From Symsagittifera roscoffensis (lineage: Eukaryota > Xenacoelomorpha > Acoela > Convolutidae): a stretch of DNA of 64,000 nucleotides. The position numbers and the translations under genes are program-made. Location of the stretch: the NCBI RefSeq assembly GCF_963678635.1, contig NC_087066.1, forward strand, positions 64,300,282-64,364,281, in the 5' to 3' direction. The notes below the pieces were generated by a model. That model searched no databases, was not told the DNA's origin, and saw only the letters and a list, made by a program, of their open reading frames with translations. How positions within the stretch are numbered: position 1 is the first letter of the stretch; every line of letters starts with the position of its first letter. Positions 11,128-21,450 of this stretch are shown in pieces.

Positions 11128-11316
11128 TCACTTTTCTAATGAGACTGAAAAATCTGCTGAAAAAATGTTTAAAAAGATGGCAGGATAGTGTAGGTGAGTG
11201 ACAACGAGTGCGTTCATGAGTAATAGTCTTGTTTTGGTAGTCAGGTGTTCTTTGATTGTCTGTTGTGTGAGTAGCAGATGTTGAGGCTGATCAGGGGGTA
11301 CCTTGAAGACCGACAT
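11128..11316 (-). pseudogene. LINE RT C-terminal fragment (copy 2)
   Basis: Unit-2 counterpart of 5825-6013, with the same 62-codon frame (HLHYP here against HLHCP in copy 1). Confidence 0.5.
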
Positions 11317-11900
11317 GTATTAAGATAGGGAAAAGAACATTCGGTCTTCAAGCTGTGTATTAAGATAAGGATTGGAGCCTACAATGTATAAGGATAGTGA
11401 ATACCAATAGTAAGGTTTCATGGTTTGTGTGATGGTCAGAGAATGGTAAGAAAAACGAATTTTTTTCGGTTTTTGTGTGGAAATGTCTAGTTCTTTTGCA
11501 AAAATTTCAGCGACCGTTATCTAATTGTTAAAAATTAAAGGTTATTTATGTGTAGGTTGTGGAATGAAGTTTTTGTGTTTAGTTTTTTGGTACATGGTAA
11601 GTCAATGGTAAAGGTTTTTGGTTAAAAATTGAGATTTTTTATCAAATTTTTTTCAAAAAAAACTTCAAAAAAGTTGATATTTGTTATAATTCGACCCATT
11701 AATAATTTGTTAGATAATCTTTTTTTTTTGAAACATCCTCATGAATTTATGCTGAAACCTACTGAAACTCCAAAAAAAATCAAATTTTTGAGAAAAAAAT
11801 TAAAATACAAAGAAAGTGTATAAATCACTGCATCGTATAGTAAATTTACTGCCATAATTTACACTTACAAAAAAACGACACGATTACACAAAATTACTTA
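11317..11900. other. Unassigned spacer in tandem unit 2
   Basis: Counterpart of 6014-6500. The 64-codon plus frame at 11629-11823 is lysine/phenylalanine-rich, low in complexity, and has no recognised domain. Confidence 0.45.
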
Positions 11901-11904
11901 TGAA

Positions 11905-12305
11905 AATCAAAACATGCACATCATGAATATTGTTCAAGTTTCTCTGGAGGGATTTAAATAGAAGAAACGCTGAATAAATTGCGTAAAAATCCACGCAAAT
12001 TATCAGTTATTGTAGTTTTCTGGGAACCATTTGCAATTACTTTTTTGTTAGAGTGGATTAAGTTGTTCTTTTTCGGTTCAAGGAATCAACAATGTATCAA
12101 GTTTTGTTCAATCGAGCTATCTTGATCCAGTGTTCCCCTCTATCTTTGCTTGCAGCTGAGCTGATGATTGCAAAAGAGTATTTTGTTAATTGAGGTATTT
12201 TATCAGAGGAATACGATCCCAAGTACATAAAATTAAATTGAGTTCAGCAATTCTTTCAATTTTTTGCAAACGTGAAAAATTATCCGTCTTCACAGTTGTT
12301 AGCTA
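11905..12305 (-). pseudogene. Adenain-like protease relic (copy 4)
   Basis: Unit-2 counterpart of 6585-6985, in the same capsid-S-protease order. Confidence 0.55.
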
Positions 12306-12349
12306 ATTTTCATCTAAAAACAAAGAAATAGATAGCCTGATAGTGTAAT

Positions 12350-12640
12350 TTAGGATAAAACAACTAAGATTAATGACACGCATTTAGGTATTGAATCAAC
12401 AAAGTCCCATACACAAGTCTTATGAACTGGACAAAGGTTATTGAACACTGTTTCACAGTCTAGGTTGAAGAAACTTTCCGGGTTTTCAATTAAGCAGCAT
12501 TCATTGTTTACTTTTTATGGAGATTTAGGTCTGAAGAAAAACAAAATAGATAGTACAGAGACAGTTACAATAAAAAGTCCCAAAAAAATTGCAAACTTTT
12601 TATAAGAACCTGAAAACTCAAAAAAATCTAAACTTTTTTA
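12350..12640 (-). pseudogene. S gene (copy 4)
   Basis: Counterpart of the copy at 7021-7309. The overlapping start is lost here: the capsid stop context reads AAGTTTAG instead of ATGTTTAG. Confidence 0.5.
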
Positions 12641-12658
12641 ACGACTTTTCCGAGTTTG

Positions 12659-13924
12659 TTAATTTGAACATTTAATAGTTTTTCTCCCAAGACTATCACT
12701 TCCGGTACTGGAAAAACACGGAAATTGGAAAAACATTTCTATTCTCAGGCCTTCTCCACAAAGTGCTGGATTATGCAACTGTTCAGCAGCATCCCGTAGT
12801 GAAGTCAAGTCAAAAACAAGAATATAGTGATTTTGAAAATCTTTCATAGGAAGAGCTGGGAAATCTCCGTTAAAGTGCAGTGCTTTCATTGTTGTAACAT
12901 AAGGACGACAAGGAGAAGTAGTATCTATTGAAACAATTGCTCTTCCAACCCGAACAATTCTAAGCCCACTCAAACGGAAGTGATGATAGCTGAAAAGTTT
13001 TCACGAAAAGATCCTGCAACAGCTGAATTTGTATTCGTTGCAACAGCTACTCTTCTTATTGGAGCGTTATGAATATATTTTCTTGTAAGAACTGGTTTTG
13101 ACGAGATGGAATGATAAAGGTTCTTGCTACAGTTTCCATGTATTTGTGTTGAGCAAATTCTCTTTCCAGATTTCATTGCAAGTAATGATGATTAGGTTCA
13201 GCAATTAAAATACTTCTAGGAAACAGCGAACAATCAACAATTTTCAGACTGACATTTGATTATCAGATAGCATGTAAAAATCAAGTCTAGCTCGAATTAG
13301 TTAAATTCGAACTTTGGTTTTTATTAGTAATAATTTTTCACAAGTAAACAAGTCAATTGCAAACCTGCCATAAACTAAAACAAGTTATCCCTGGTCCTAC
13401 AGAATTTGCTCTATCAGTGAAGGGGTACATATCAAATGCTTCCGGATATTCTTCAAAAATATATCCGTGACAAGCAAGTATTCCTTTATTAATCACTGCC
13501 GACGAGTTGATTTCGTTCGAGAATTGTACCTTATCGGGATACAATGCATTGGCGTTGTAAGCCATTGTATTGTTAGAATAAACTTCGAAATTGGAGAATA
13601 GTGAATATAGTAGATTTTTCACATAAGTTAAGTAAGTTTTTGGTTCCTCATCTGAGTCAGCCTCGGATTTTGCTTTAAGTTCTGCTTGTTCTTTTTTGAA
13701 AGCATCAAACAACCTTCCCTTGAATAGTTGAAGCTTTAAACTGAGCTGGGTATCGCGTATACTGCTTTCATCTAGAAAAGTACTGGGGAATATTTCTTGA
13801 AAGTAAAATGACATAAATGTTTCTAAAACTGCCTCGTTTTCAGTTGTAATCACGTAGTCTGAGGATCCGAGACCCAGCTGTATGGTTGCATTTATATGTA
13901 AGTCGAAAGCTAAATAAGATTCGT
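12659..13924 (-). pseudogene. Polinton major-capsid-like gene, second copy (both halves, broken)
   Basis: The N-terminal to middle part (13353-13853) contains STFLDESSI, LQLFKGRLFDAF, LLYSLFSNFEVY and FDMYPFTDRANS. The C-terminal part (12970-13176 and 12659-12973, two frames) contains NAPIRRVAVATNTNSA and VSIDTTSPCRPYV. Together these resemble an F54H12.2-like capsid protein with frameshifts near 13350 and 12970 and a decayed stretch between the halves (13177-13352). A second, diverged N-terminal half lies upstream at 14322-15028. Confidence 0.65.
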
Positions 13925-13980
13925 TTGACTGATTGCCTTAAAGCTGTAACATGATTGTTGACTGTTAAACAGTCCAAAAA

Positions 13981-14184
13981 TCAACTGGCTATGTCGAGAC
14001 GGCAAAAAACACGTAGCATTGAAGTATCTGTCGTCAGCAAGTCGTCAATGGGGACTTTTTGAAAATCAATTCTGTAGTAAATATGCATTTCATACAAACG
14101 ATTCTTTAACTCAATTTTTTTTGTAAGATGGTTACTTATCAAGGAATCGAGGCTATTATCAAAGTTAGCTAATGAAAAATCCAT
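13981..14184 (-). other. Short open frame between two capsid-gene copies
   Basis: A 67-codon frame (starts MDFSLANFDNSLDSL) between the capsid relics, in the same orientation as the element. No recognised domain. It may be a piece of another element gene. Just upstream (about 14205-14230) is GGGGGGACTGTACGGTTGA, which resembles the end of the short element at 28.65 kb. Confidence 0.3.
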
Positions 14185-14321
14185 ATTTTCTCCCCCTAAA
14201 GCGGTTTGGGGGGACTGTACGGTTGATCCCGAAAGCCTGTTAATCTTTTTGTTTATTTGATTGAGTCGGCAGTTTTTGTTTTGTTTTGCTAGTTGTTTTT
14301 TTAGCTTAACTTTTTATTATG

Positions 14322-15028
14322 TTAAAAAAGTTCTGTTGCCTTTTGCAATCCTTTTGATGTCTCAAATCGAATAAAAGAGATCACGATTAGCAAACTAACT
14401 TTGGTTTTTGTAGGTAATTTTTTTTCACAAGTAAACAAATCAACTGCAAACCTGCCATAAAGTAAAAAAGTTATCCCTGATCCTGCAGAATTTGCTCTAT
14501 CAGTGAAGGGATACATATCAAAAGCATCAGGATAGTCTTCAAAACTGTATCCATGACAAGTAAATATTCCTTTATTACTCACTGTTGACCAGTTGAATTC
14601 GTTAGATATTTGTGTCTTATTAGCATATAATCCATTGGCGTTGTAAACCATTGTTTTGTTAAAATAAACTTCACAATTGGAGAGTAGTGAATGTAGTAGG
14701 TTGTTTACATAAATTAAGTAAGTTTATGGTTCCTCATCTGGGTCATCCTCAGATTTTGCTTTATGTTCGGCTTTTTTTTGATAGCATCAAACAATCTTCC
14801 CTTGAATATTTGAAGCTGAAAACTAAGTTTGGCATCACGCATATCTAAGTAGAGATTACGATCCTATTTAAATTCAAACTCAATACGACTTTCATCCAGA
14901 GAAGTGCTGGGGAATACTTCTAGTGTGTAAGATGACAAATTTGTTGCCAAAATTGAGACCCTATTAAAAATCTCTAGTGAAGAATTTGTAAAAGCCCCGT
15001 ACCGAAAGTGACTTTGGTTTACACCCAT
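14322..15028 (-). pseudogene. Polinton major-capsid-like gene, N-terminal part
   Basis: The start ATG (15028-15026) follows the previous gene's stop by one base. The frame shows MGVNQSHFRYG, EVFPSTSLDESRIEFEFK, an in-frame TAG, DMRDAKLSFQLQIFKGRLFD, a frameshift, then (14322-14651) YNANGLY, KGIFTCHGYSFEDYPDAFD and YGRFAVDLFTCEK. This is the N-terminal half of the same family as the relics at 7.3 and 13 kb, diverged from the 13.35-13.85 kb copy. The C-terminal half is absent here. Confidence 0.65.
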
Positions 15029-15029
15029 T

Positions 15030-15398
15030 TTATTTTATCAAAAATGTCTTTGCGAGAGCGACTGATTTTCGATCTAATTTTTTGAGAAATAGATCTGGTT
15101 TTACCAGTTCTACGCTTGTATTTCTTTCTTCCACCTCCCAATTGTTTCCGAACTGTTTTGTTCCCACATCTTTTGCAAATGTTTTGAGTTTATTACGTCC
15201 ACTAACAAATTCCCCAATCTCTGGAGCAGCAAATTCAAACAAATCTTCTCCAACTCTTTTCGCAGCGGGGATTATATATTTTTTAATAAAGGGGATTGCA
15301 GTTCTCCCAAGAGTTTGTACGAGAGCTCCAAAACCTCTTCCACGTCGTCTTGCATGCCCTCGAAAAATAAGGAAATCTGCTGAGTTTTGAGCAACCAT
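15030..15398 (-). CDS. Short basic/hydrophobic Polinton capsid-associated protein
   Basis: An intact 122-codon frame. The N-terminal part has an arginine/glycine run (HARRRGRGFGALVQTLGRTA) and an amphipathic/hydrophobic segment; the rest is charged. Short proteins of this composition sit next to capsid genes in Polinton-type elements and recall adenovirus core or pVI-like proteins, but that equivalence is inference. It is 17 bases after the preceding frame and 1 base before the capsid start, so the spacing is that of a compact viral gene block. The neighbours are broken, so expression of a functional element is unlikely even though this frame is open. Confidence 0.5.
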   Translation of the reverse strand: MVAQNSADFLIFRGHARRRGRGFGALVQTLGRTAIPFIKKYIIPAAKRVGEDLFEFAAPEIGEFVSGRNKLKTFAKDVGTKQFGNNWEVEERNTSVELVKPDLFLKKLDRKSVALAKTFLIK

Positions 15399-15415
15399 TT
15401 CGTATGAAGTTTAAA

Positions 15416-16178
15416 TCAAAAATGATTATTGGAAATCTTGCGAAACAAGAAAACAACTCGGGTAATTCCTACAGACACGAAAAGAAATTTTTCGCCTGCA
15501 CTATCTCTTAGTTCTATGTCAATACTATCGAAAGAGTTTTTTAACAATTTTTTAAACTGTAAATTTGTAAAGGGCTGATAATTCATGTACTGTCCTGTAG
15601 AAATTATATCTCCTTTTTTTACTTTGGAGATGAATGGAATACAACGCAATAAGAGAGTTTTTGTTTCACCGACAATGTTACATTCTATAATATCACTATA
15701 TATCATCAAAGAAGTTATTCTTATAATGTCGTGAGAATACTGGGGATAATGTGGACCTTTTCTTTCATTATAATCCCTGTTTGATTTTGCTCTAAATCAC
15801 AGCCTAATATGGAACTCAAGTCAGAACTTTGAAGAATAAACACTGATTGATTCTCAGGTAAACGAACTGCAACCTTTTGTGTAATGTTATATACTGATGC
15901 ATAGATTCCGTTATAATCAAAAACTTGAGCACCTAGACAACCTCGAGTTTTGTTGCTCACGGCTAAAACTATTTCAACAGTTTTTGAATACTATCCTGGT
16001 TCAATATGCACCGGTACAATTTTATTTTCTCCTCAAAACTTTCTCTACCATACACGAATACAAACTTGATTAAAAAAATATAACATTTTGGTACAAAGAA
16101 GGGCAAGATATTTCTGAAATAGCAACCTTCCATTCTGCTTTCAAATGTATTTGTTTGTGTAGAAAAATTGTAAAACAA
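15416..16178 (-). pseudogene. Polinton-conserved capsid-associated protein, frameshifted
   Basis: Three consecutive minus frames (15969-16178, 15721-15960, 15416-15709) read as one protein. Recognisable parts are LPENQSVFILQSSDLSSILG in the middle and SDIIECNIVGET, LRCIPF and IDIELRDSAGE in the last part. I recall this pattern from an uncharacterised protein encoded beside the integrase and capsid genes in cnidarian-type Polintons, possibly a minor capsid or penton protein. At least two frameshifts. The N-terminal segment is the least certain. Confidence 0.5.
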
Positions 16179-16284
16179 CCAAGACTATTATTCTGATAAC
16201 AATTAAAAGAAGCGTTAGAAACTAACTCAATAGTAAAAGAACCCATGACAACTGATCGATAGTAATTTAGTTTTGAAAATGATT

Positions 16285-17203
16285 TACCTTTAATCTGAAC
16301 AATTTCTCAGCTCTTTTTCATAAAATTTTCCTAGAATTTCTTCTTTGTCGAGATCTTTGATGATGTATGTAGGAAGCATTTTTATAGATATTGCCGAAAT
16401 TTTGAAAATTTCATTTGTAATTTGTGATTTGTTTCCCATTCGAAAAAAATATCTTTCTTTGAAATTCTCACTCTTTCTCCAACTTTGAATTTTAGTTTTT
16501 TATACCTTGATAGAGCTTTATTGTACAGAATTGAGAAAAAATTAGTATTCTTGACATCTCTAGGATATTTCTCAATAGATTTTTTGATGCGACAATTCAT
16601 TGTAGACACAAATTGAGTTAACTTGTGAATGAATTTTTCATGATGATCTTCTACGTAGCGGTAAATTATGTGTTTTAATGATTGAGTTGCTCTCTCTGCA
16701 AATGCAGCTTTTTTTTCGCTCATTGTTGAGTAAACTACAATGTTTTTCTCCTTGGAAAACTTTTTGAAAGTTCCCCCATATTCTGTTCCTTTATCAACCC
16801 AAAGTTTTTCAGGTGTGCTTTTTGAGAAAACGTTTTTTTTTTTGAAAGCTTGCAATGTCTTTGGAATATTTTGTTTTCATTGTTTCAACTCTGACAAACC
16901 GTGAAAAAACATCAACAGCAATCAATAAATTTTTGACTTCATTGTTTTGTTTCGCTAGTTTGTCCACAAAAGCTTGAAGTCTTCAGAAACGTCTGATTGG
17001 GCGTCCAATTTTTTTTTACGATGTCTTGGTTTGCAAAATTGTTCTTCTTTCATTTTTGACAAACCGCTTGCTTTAATGAAGTTTCGCACAGAAGCGTACG
17101 TAGCTCTACCCCTAAAATACAATCTGTACAGACTTACGTTTTCAGATTTTGAAAGGGATCCATGTTCCTGTTTCTTTCGCTCGGGCATTCTTGTTGATAA
17201 CAA
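16285..17203 (-). pseudogene. Retroviral-type integrase of the Polinton relic (F54H12.3-like)
   Basis: The rve integrase core is clear: IAVDVFSRF (first catalytic Asp, about 16900-16930), KLWVDKGTEYGG (second Asp, about 16770-16800) and AFAERATQSLKHII (catalytic Glu, about 16680-16715). A C-terminal part with RYKKLKFKVGERVRISKKDI follows, and DLDKEEILGKFYEKEL near 16300-16370. The N-terminal frame (16955-17203) and the core are in different frames, and another shift occurs near 16380, so the gene is dead. It would have catalysed insertion of the element into host DNA. Confidence 0.75.
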
Positions 17204-17531
17204 GTTTAGCTGGAATTTGAGTTGCTTCCAAATTGGTAATGTATATATCTGGAAAGTCAGTGTATATCTGGAAAGTCAGGAAAGACAAAATCTACAAAAG
17301 GTTTTTTGTGTCTCGATTATATAATATGATATTTTCTGACTGACTTAGTTGAATTCTAGGAGAAATCAAAACTGAATCAATAAGATGCTTATTGTTACTC
17401 TTTTTTGATCTCGCATTTACAGCACTGTATATAAAATCAAAACGTTTTGGTACAATGTCCTCTTTTTCTTGCTTTTGCTCCAATTTTTGTTTTTTTTTGG
17501 AAGCGTACTTTGTGATTGACAAACTGATCAA
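17150..17531 (-). pseudogene. Polinton-conserved protein upstream of the integrase, C-terminal part
   Basis: The frame shows KHLIDSVLISPRIQLSQSEN, ILYNRDTKN, then (shifted) PDIYITNLEATQIPAKLVIN and ETGTWIPFKI before a stop near 17150. I recall similar C-termini next to the integrase in related elements, without a known function. A local duplication (TATATCTGGAAAGTCAG twice, 17245-17278) disrupts the frame. Confidence 0.45.
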
Positions 17532-17637
17532 GGAATTAGAACAAATTGATCCACGCTATGTCAGTCGTTAAATGACAAAAAGAGGGATAAGAGATATTAA
17601 TTGTAAGCCTTTTGGCGAGCTTAAATTGGTTCTTCTT

Positions 17638-17865
17638 TTATGCAGTGAAAATCTTCTTCGTATGAGTTCTGACATTTCTCTTCAATATTTTACTACGTCT
17701 ATTTTTCGGAGATCCTGTAGCTCGCCTTGTAGCAAATTTACTAGACATTCGCTGAGGAACTGAATGAAATTTTTTGAACAATGAAGGATGAATTGTTTTT
17801 GAAGTTTTTGGGAAAAAATTTGAAACATTGGGAATATAGAGACGTATTGTATGCTCATTGTCCAA
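17638..17865 (-). other. Short basic open frame in the Polinton relic
   Basis: A 75-codon frame rich in lysine, arginine and serine lies between the ATPase and the integrase-side gene, in the same strand as the element. No recognised domain. Basic composition would fit a DNA-binding or core protein, but this is only inference. Confidence 0.3.
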
Positions 17866-17925
17866 AAACTTTGTTTCTGTTCCTGCTGGTAAACAAAATT
17901 TTGATGAAAGTGAACCACTTTTTGT

Positions 17926-18524
17926 TCAATATTTTAGCGAATAAACTGTTTTTGGAGTTAAATCATTGAGTAAATAACCATAAGAAATAAAGGTTGCGTC
18001 TTGATACCACTCTTCCAATTGTGATTCTAGACCTTGTTGTTGACTTGTGATTCTAGACCTAGTTGTGATTGTAGTCCTAGTTGTTGCATTGATTTGTAAA
18101 ACATCTCTCGGTGGCTTGAACAAGAATATATGTGTATTTTGTAACTCAACATCTCTTCCCAGTTTGCTCTGACGAAACAAGTTAAGCTTAATAATTATTG
18201 AATTTAGTCCCCTGTGTCTTCCAGCTATAGCAATTTTTATAAATTGCTTAGAGCTTGAAATTTCTTCACAAGAGCCATCAATTATTAACAGGTATTTTTT
18301 TCCATTAACGGGAAGGTTTTCAATCAGTTCAAAGTCAACTCTTTGGATAAATTCGTGGTTTTTTCTTTGCATTTTCTTATAAAGAGTTTAATAATGTTGA
18401 AAATTTTTTTGGTTGAAATGTGCCAATTTTTTTTACCAATAAAAATAAAATGGGACTTTCCAGGCCCAATTGGTCCAAATACCGAATTAAAAACTCGTTC
18501 TTTGGTATAAGTTATTTTATTCAT
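17926..18524 (-). pseudogene. Polinton packaging ATPase (FtsK/HerA-like), frameshifted
   Basis: The N-terminal frame has FGPIGPGKSHFIF, a P-loop (GxxGxGKS, about 18446-18480). The next frame has KKYLLIIDGSCEEI (Walker B, about 18270-18305), then AGRHRGLNSIIIKLNLF and FLFKPPRDVLQI. This is the typical layout of virion DNA-packaging ATPases of Polintons and related viruses. A frameshift near 18330-18370 separates Walker A from Walker B. The Walker B acidic pair is reduced to a single Asp followed by Gly. Confidence 0.7.
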
Positions 18525-18847
18525 AGCTTTGGAGAAGGTAAAATATTACCGACTGACCTTGATAACATTGCTGCCCAAACTGTTGTTTCTTCATATGTAG
18601 TGGATAAATATATTTGAACGATTGCACATGCTATTATTAAAACTATGACAAGAAATTGGCAAATAAAAAGTAAAAGAGATCTATTACACGTACGCACAAA
18701 AAACTTCCATGCTTTTCTTTCATGATTCTCCTCATCAAAAACAAAATATCCTAATTTTAATTGCTTGTCACATTCTTCAGCCATCTCAACTTTGGAATGA
18801 AAAAAATGATAAAAATTGAGGCAATTGACAAATTTTTCAAATGACAA
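18521..18847 (-). CDS. Small membrane protein at the edge of the Polinton relic
   Basis: A 108-codon open frame with one strong transmembrane segment (LLLFICQFLVIVLIIACAIV, about residues 58-77) and a short C-terminal tail. It overlaps the ATPase frame by 4 bases, again virus-like packing. I do not recognise the family. It could be an element gene or a chance frame. Confidence 0.35.
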   Translation of the reverse strand: MSFEKFVNCLNFYHFFHSKVEMAEECDKQLKLGYFVFDEENHERKAWKFFVRTCNRSLLLFICQFLVIVLIIACAIVQIYLSTTYEETTVWAAMLSRSVGNILPSPKL

Positions 18848-19044
18848 TCATAATCAGAACGTATAACAAGAAGAAGATGCTTAGACAAACATGGTAGAAC
18901 GACTTGAGACAGCGGTAATTTTAGTGAAACCAGATATAAGGAACAAACCTAGATTACACCCAGATTTAAATAATCAACGTAAACATGTAGTAAGGAATAA
19001 CATAATAGGAGTTATATGGATCCGAACAATGCCAATTTCAACGA

Positions 19045-19112
19045 ACAACAACATCAACAACAACAACAACAACTACAACAACAACAACCACAACAACAAG
19101 AACAATAACAAT

Positions 19113-19155
<43 letters not shown>

Positions 19156-19157
19156 GC

Positions 19158-19200
<43 letters not shown>

Positions 19201-19203
19201 CTA
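19045..19203. repeat. (CAA)n microsatellite
   Basis: Near-pure CAA/ACA trinucleotide tract with few interruptions. A plus frame through it reads as an asparagine run, but the flanking codons show nothing recognisable. Confidence 0.95.
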
Positions 19204-20830
19204 TTAGATCAAACTTAAACAACATTTTTTTAGACGCCCTCAAGTGCGTCTTGCATCTGCATAGACTAAATGCTCTATAGACATGTTCTTTTACCGAAAC
19301 CTTTCCCTACACTTAAACAAAAATATTTACACGAATAGCAGCATAAATTACCTGCAAAAAAGGCATCAGCAAGATTACCAAACACCAAACCTAACGATTG
19401 TATTCACCTTATGATAAAAGCTTTTTCTGAGGAGGTTAATCAAGAAAACGAAACTGATTATTAAAAAACAAAATAGAGTTATACTTGTTCCTTACTTGAG
19501 GGAAATGGATCGGCAGTAGTAGTTATAGATTTGGAGAAACTACACTTCTTTAAGCAAATATTTGAAAAAAAAAAGAAACTAAAATAGAGTCGATCCAATC
19601 CAAAAAAAATTAAATTGGAGAAACGAATTATTCCTTGACACACTTAATCAACATTTCCTTCTAGTAATCTCTTGCTCTCAATTTGCAAAGACTAACTTAC
19701 CTAGTAAAAACAGCGAATGCAAAAGACAAAAATTTTAAGTTAATTGTAAACTCGTACCACCATCATCAATTTCAGGAAATTTTTGTGAAAGGTTTAAGTT
19801 TTAGGTACAGAGATACTTTTTGCACCAATAAGAACAAAAATTCAGCCATAATCGAAATTGATTGCTAAGAAATTCTACTCTCTGCTTAATATTAAAACCG
19901 TAAACTCTTGTTATTTAAACATATCAATCGCCTCATACTTATTCAGCAAGTATAAAAATTGTTCGATGCCTGTAAAGGGTCGTTCTGCCCAAAATTCATT
20001 GTATATATTGAATATTAAAGTACGTATTCAGACGGAACAATTGAAATCTTCCACAGTTAGCCATAATGGAAATTTTTTCTAGTTTTTTTTTCGAAAAGTT
20101 GTCTAACCCATTTGTCAAAAGACATAGACAATTTCAAGTCATTTGAACTCACTCAAATCCCGTAAACTTTTTTTTGGCTACAAATATTACGTTACTGTCT
20201 TATTGGAGTAGATAACTGTTCTTAAAATTTTTTTATTTTACAAGTATGGAAGCTTAATTCAATCATATCGACTAAAATCTGTGTTCCAGGAAACCACCCT
20301 AATTTTGTTGATTTAAGTCATTCTCTCGCTTGTAACAAAAACGCAGTATTTTTTTCACGCCTTACCATTGTTTCTAATCAGAAAAGATGTCGTTCAATAT
20401 CGACGATCAAAAGCTTTCAATTATTTTCATCGAACAACGATCAAAATACAACCTCAATTACAAGTTTTTATGATCTTTAAAGTATGATGTAATGAATCGG
20501 GTCCTTTTGAGGAACCCAGTGTTTATTCAACTTTCCGATATTGGCCAATTTTTTTCATGTATCCGAGCACTTCGAAAACTGTCCTTAGCATATTGATTAT
20601 TAAAACGGTACCGAAGATTGAGTGATAATTTTTTATGAAAATTTTTATCCAAATTAAAGGTTTCCAGCGTTGTTTCATTCTCGCCGGGAATTTAAAGTAA
20701 TCCTCGTTTTTATAATACATTTGGAAATGTTATCTAACAGTGAACTGCACCGCGCCATTATCAAACCAACAAACAAATTATCTAATACTGTGTTTTCAAG
20801 TAGTCTACGCAAACTCATTCCCTGTAATCT
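19204..20830. other. Unassigned AT-rich region
   Basis: Only short frames with no recognised domain. A broken plus reading around 19220-19560 has protein-like composition (ENETDY, VVIDLEKLHFFKQ) and may be an old mobile-element relic, but I cannot name it. Confidence 0.4.
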
Positions 20831-20839
20831 AGATTTAAC

Positions 20840-21450
20840 AAAAAAAAAGAATTGAAAATGAGTGCCCTTTTTGCTTAGAAATGTCTGGCCAAATGGAAAG
20901 ATGCAACTAAAAACTTGCATCAACAACCACAACGCTTAGCTTCTGTTAACTGTTATGGTAAACTCAATTAAGAGGAAGTTCACCATTTGAAAAAATTCTC
21001 TGTCCCATATCCAGGCAGGTTTTTCATAAAACCAATATGACAGAATATGATGCCTTTAAAATCCGTAACCAATTGATATTAGCCCGAAGCAAGCGGGAGG
21101 GTGAACATAAGATCGTTGAGCACCCTTATATTTTTGCTTGCAATAATTGCGTTAAAAAAGCAACATAATCTGTCCTTTGTAATTTTTTTTTTCACAATTC
21201 AATTTGACGATTTTTGAGCATAGATTTTGGTGAACATCAAATGACAATTAAATGTTCTGTTTGTCTGAAAACAAAAACAAACTTTCAGAAGATGAAGCTA
21301 AATGGAACAAAACGTCCACAACCATTCCATTGCACGTCTAAAAAATCATACTAAGCCCTCGAGACAAAAACTACTCTGGTTTTTGACAAACTTTCGTGTC
21401 CAATATGTATGGATATATAAGTCTTTAAATTAGGAGATCTTTATGAAAAT
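20840..21450 (+). pseudogene. Possible relic of a cysteine-rich (zinc-binding-like) protein
   Basis: Two plus frames look coding by composition. One reads TNMTEYDAFKIRNQLI, then ARSKREGEHKIVEHPYIFAC and NNCVKKA (about 21030-21167). The other reads TIKCSVCLKTKTNF and FDKLSCPICMDI (about 21240-21412), with an ECPFCL-like start near 20850. Repeated CxxC pairs suggest zinc binding. The family is not recognised. Stops and shifts make it a pseudogene if it was ever a gene. Confidence 0.25.

Larger units (their letters stand above)
8083..13404. repeat. Tandem duplication, unit 2 (about 5.32 kb)
   Basis: Head-to-tail copy of 2840-8082 in the same module order. It differs by scattered substitutions and small indels, including about 50 bp gained near 10.5 kb where a truncated extra S fragment (10455-10640) replaces other sequence. 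Its right end continues into intact upstream capsid sequence, so this side keeps the original context and unit 1 is the derived copy (inference). Confidence 0.9.

Noticed and set aside
15082-15390. 102-codon plus ORF
   Set aside because: Antisense of the basic capsid-associated protein, whose minus frame fits the gene order.
18891-19280. 129-codon ORF with an asparagine run
   Set aside because: It depends on the (CAA)n tract; flanking residues show no domain.
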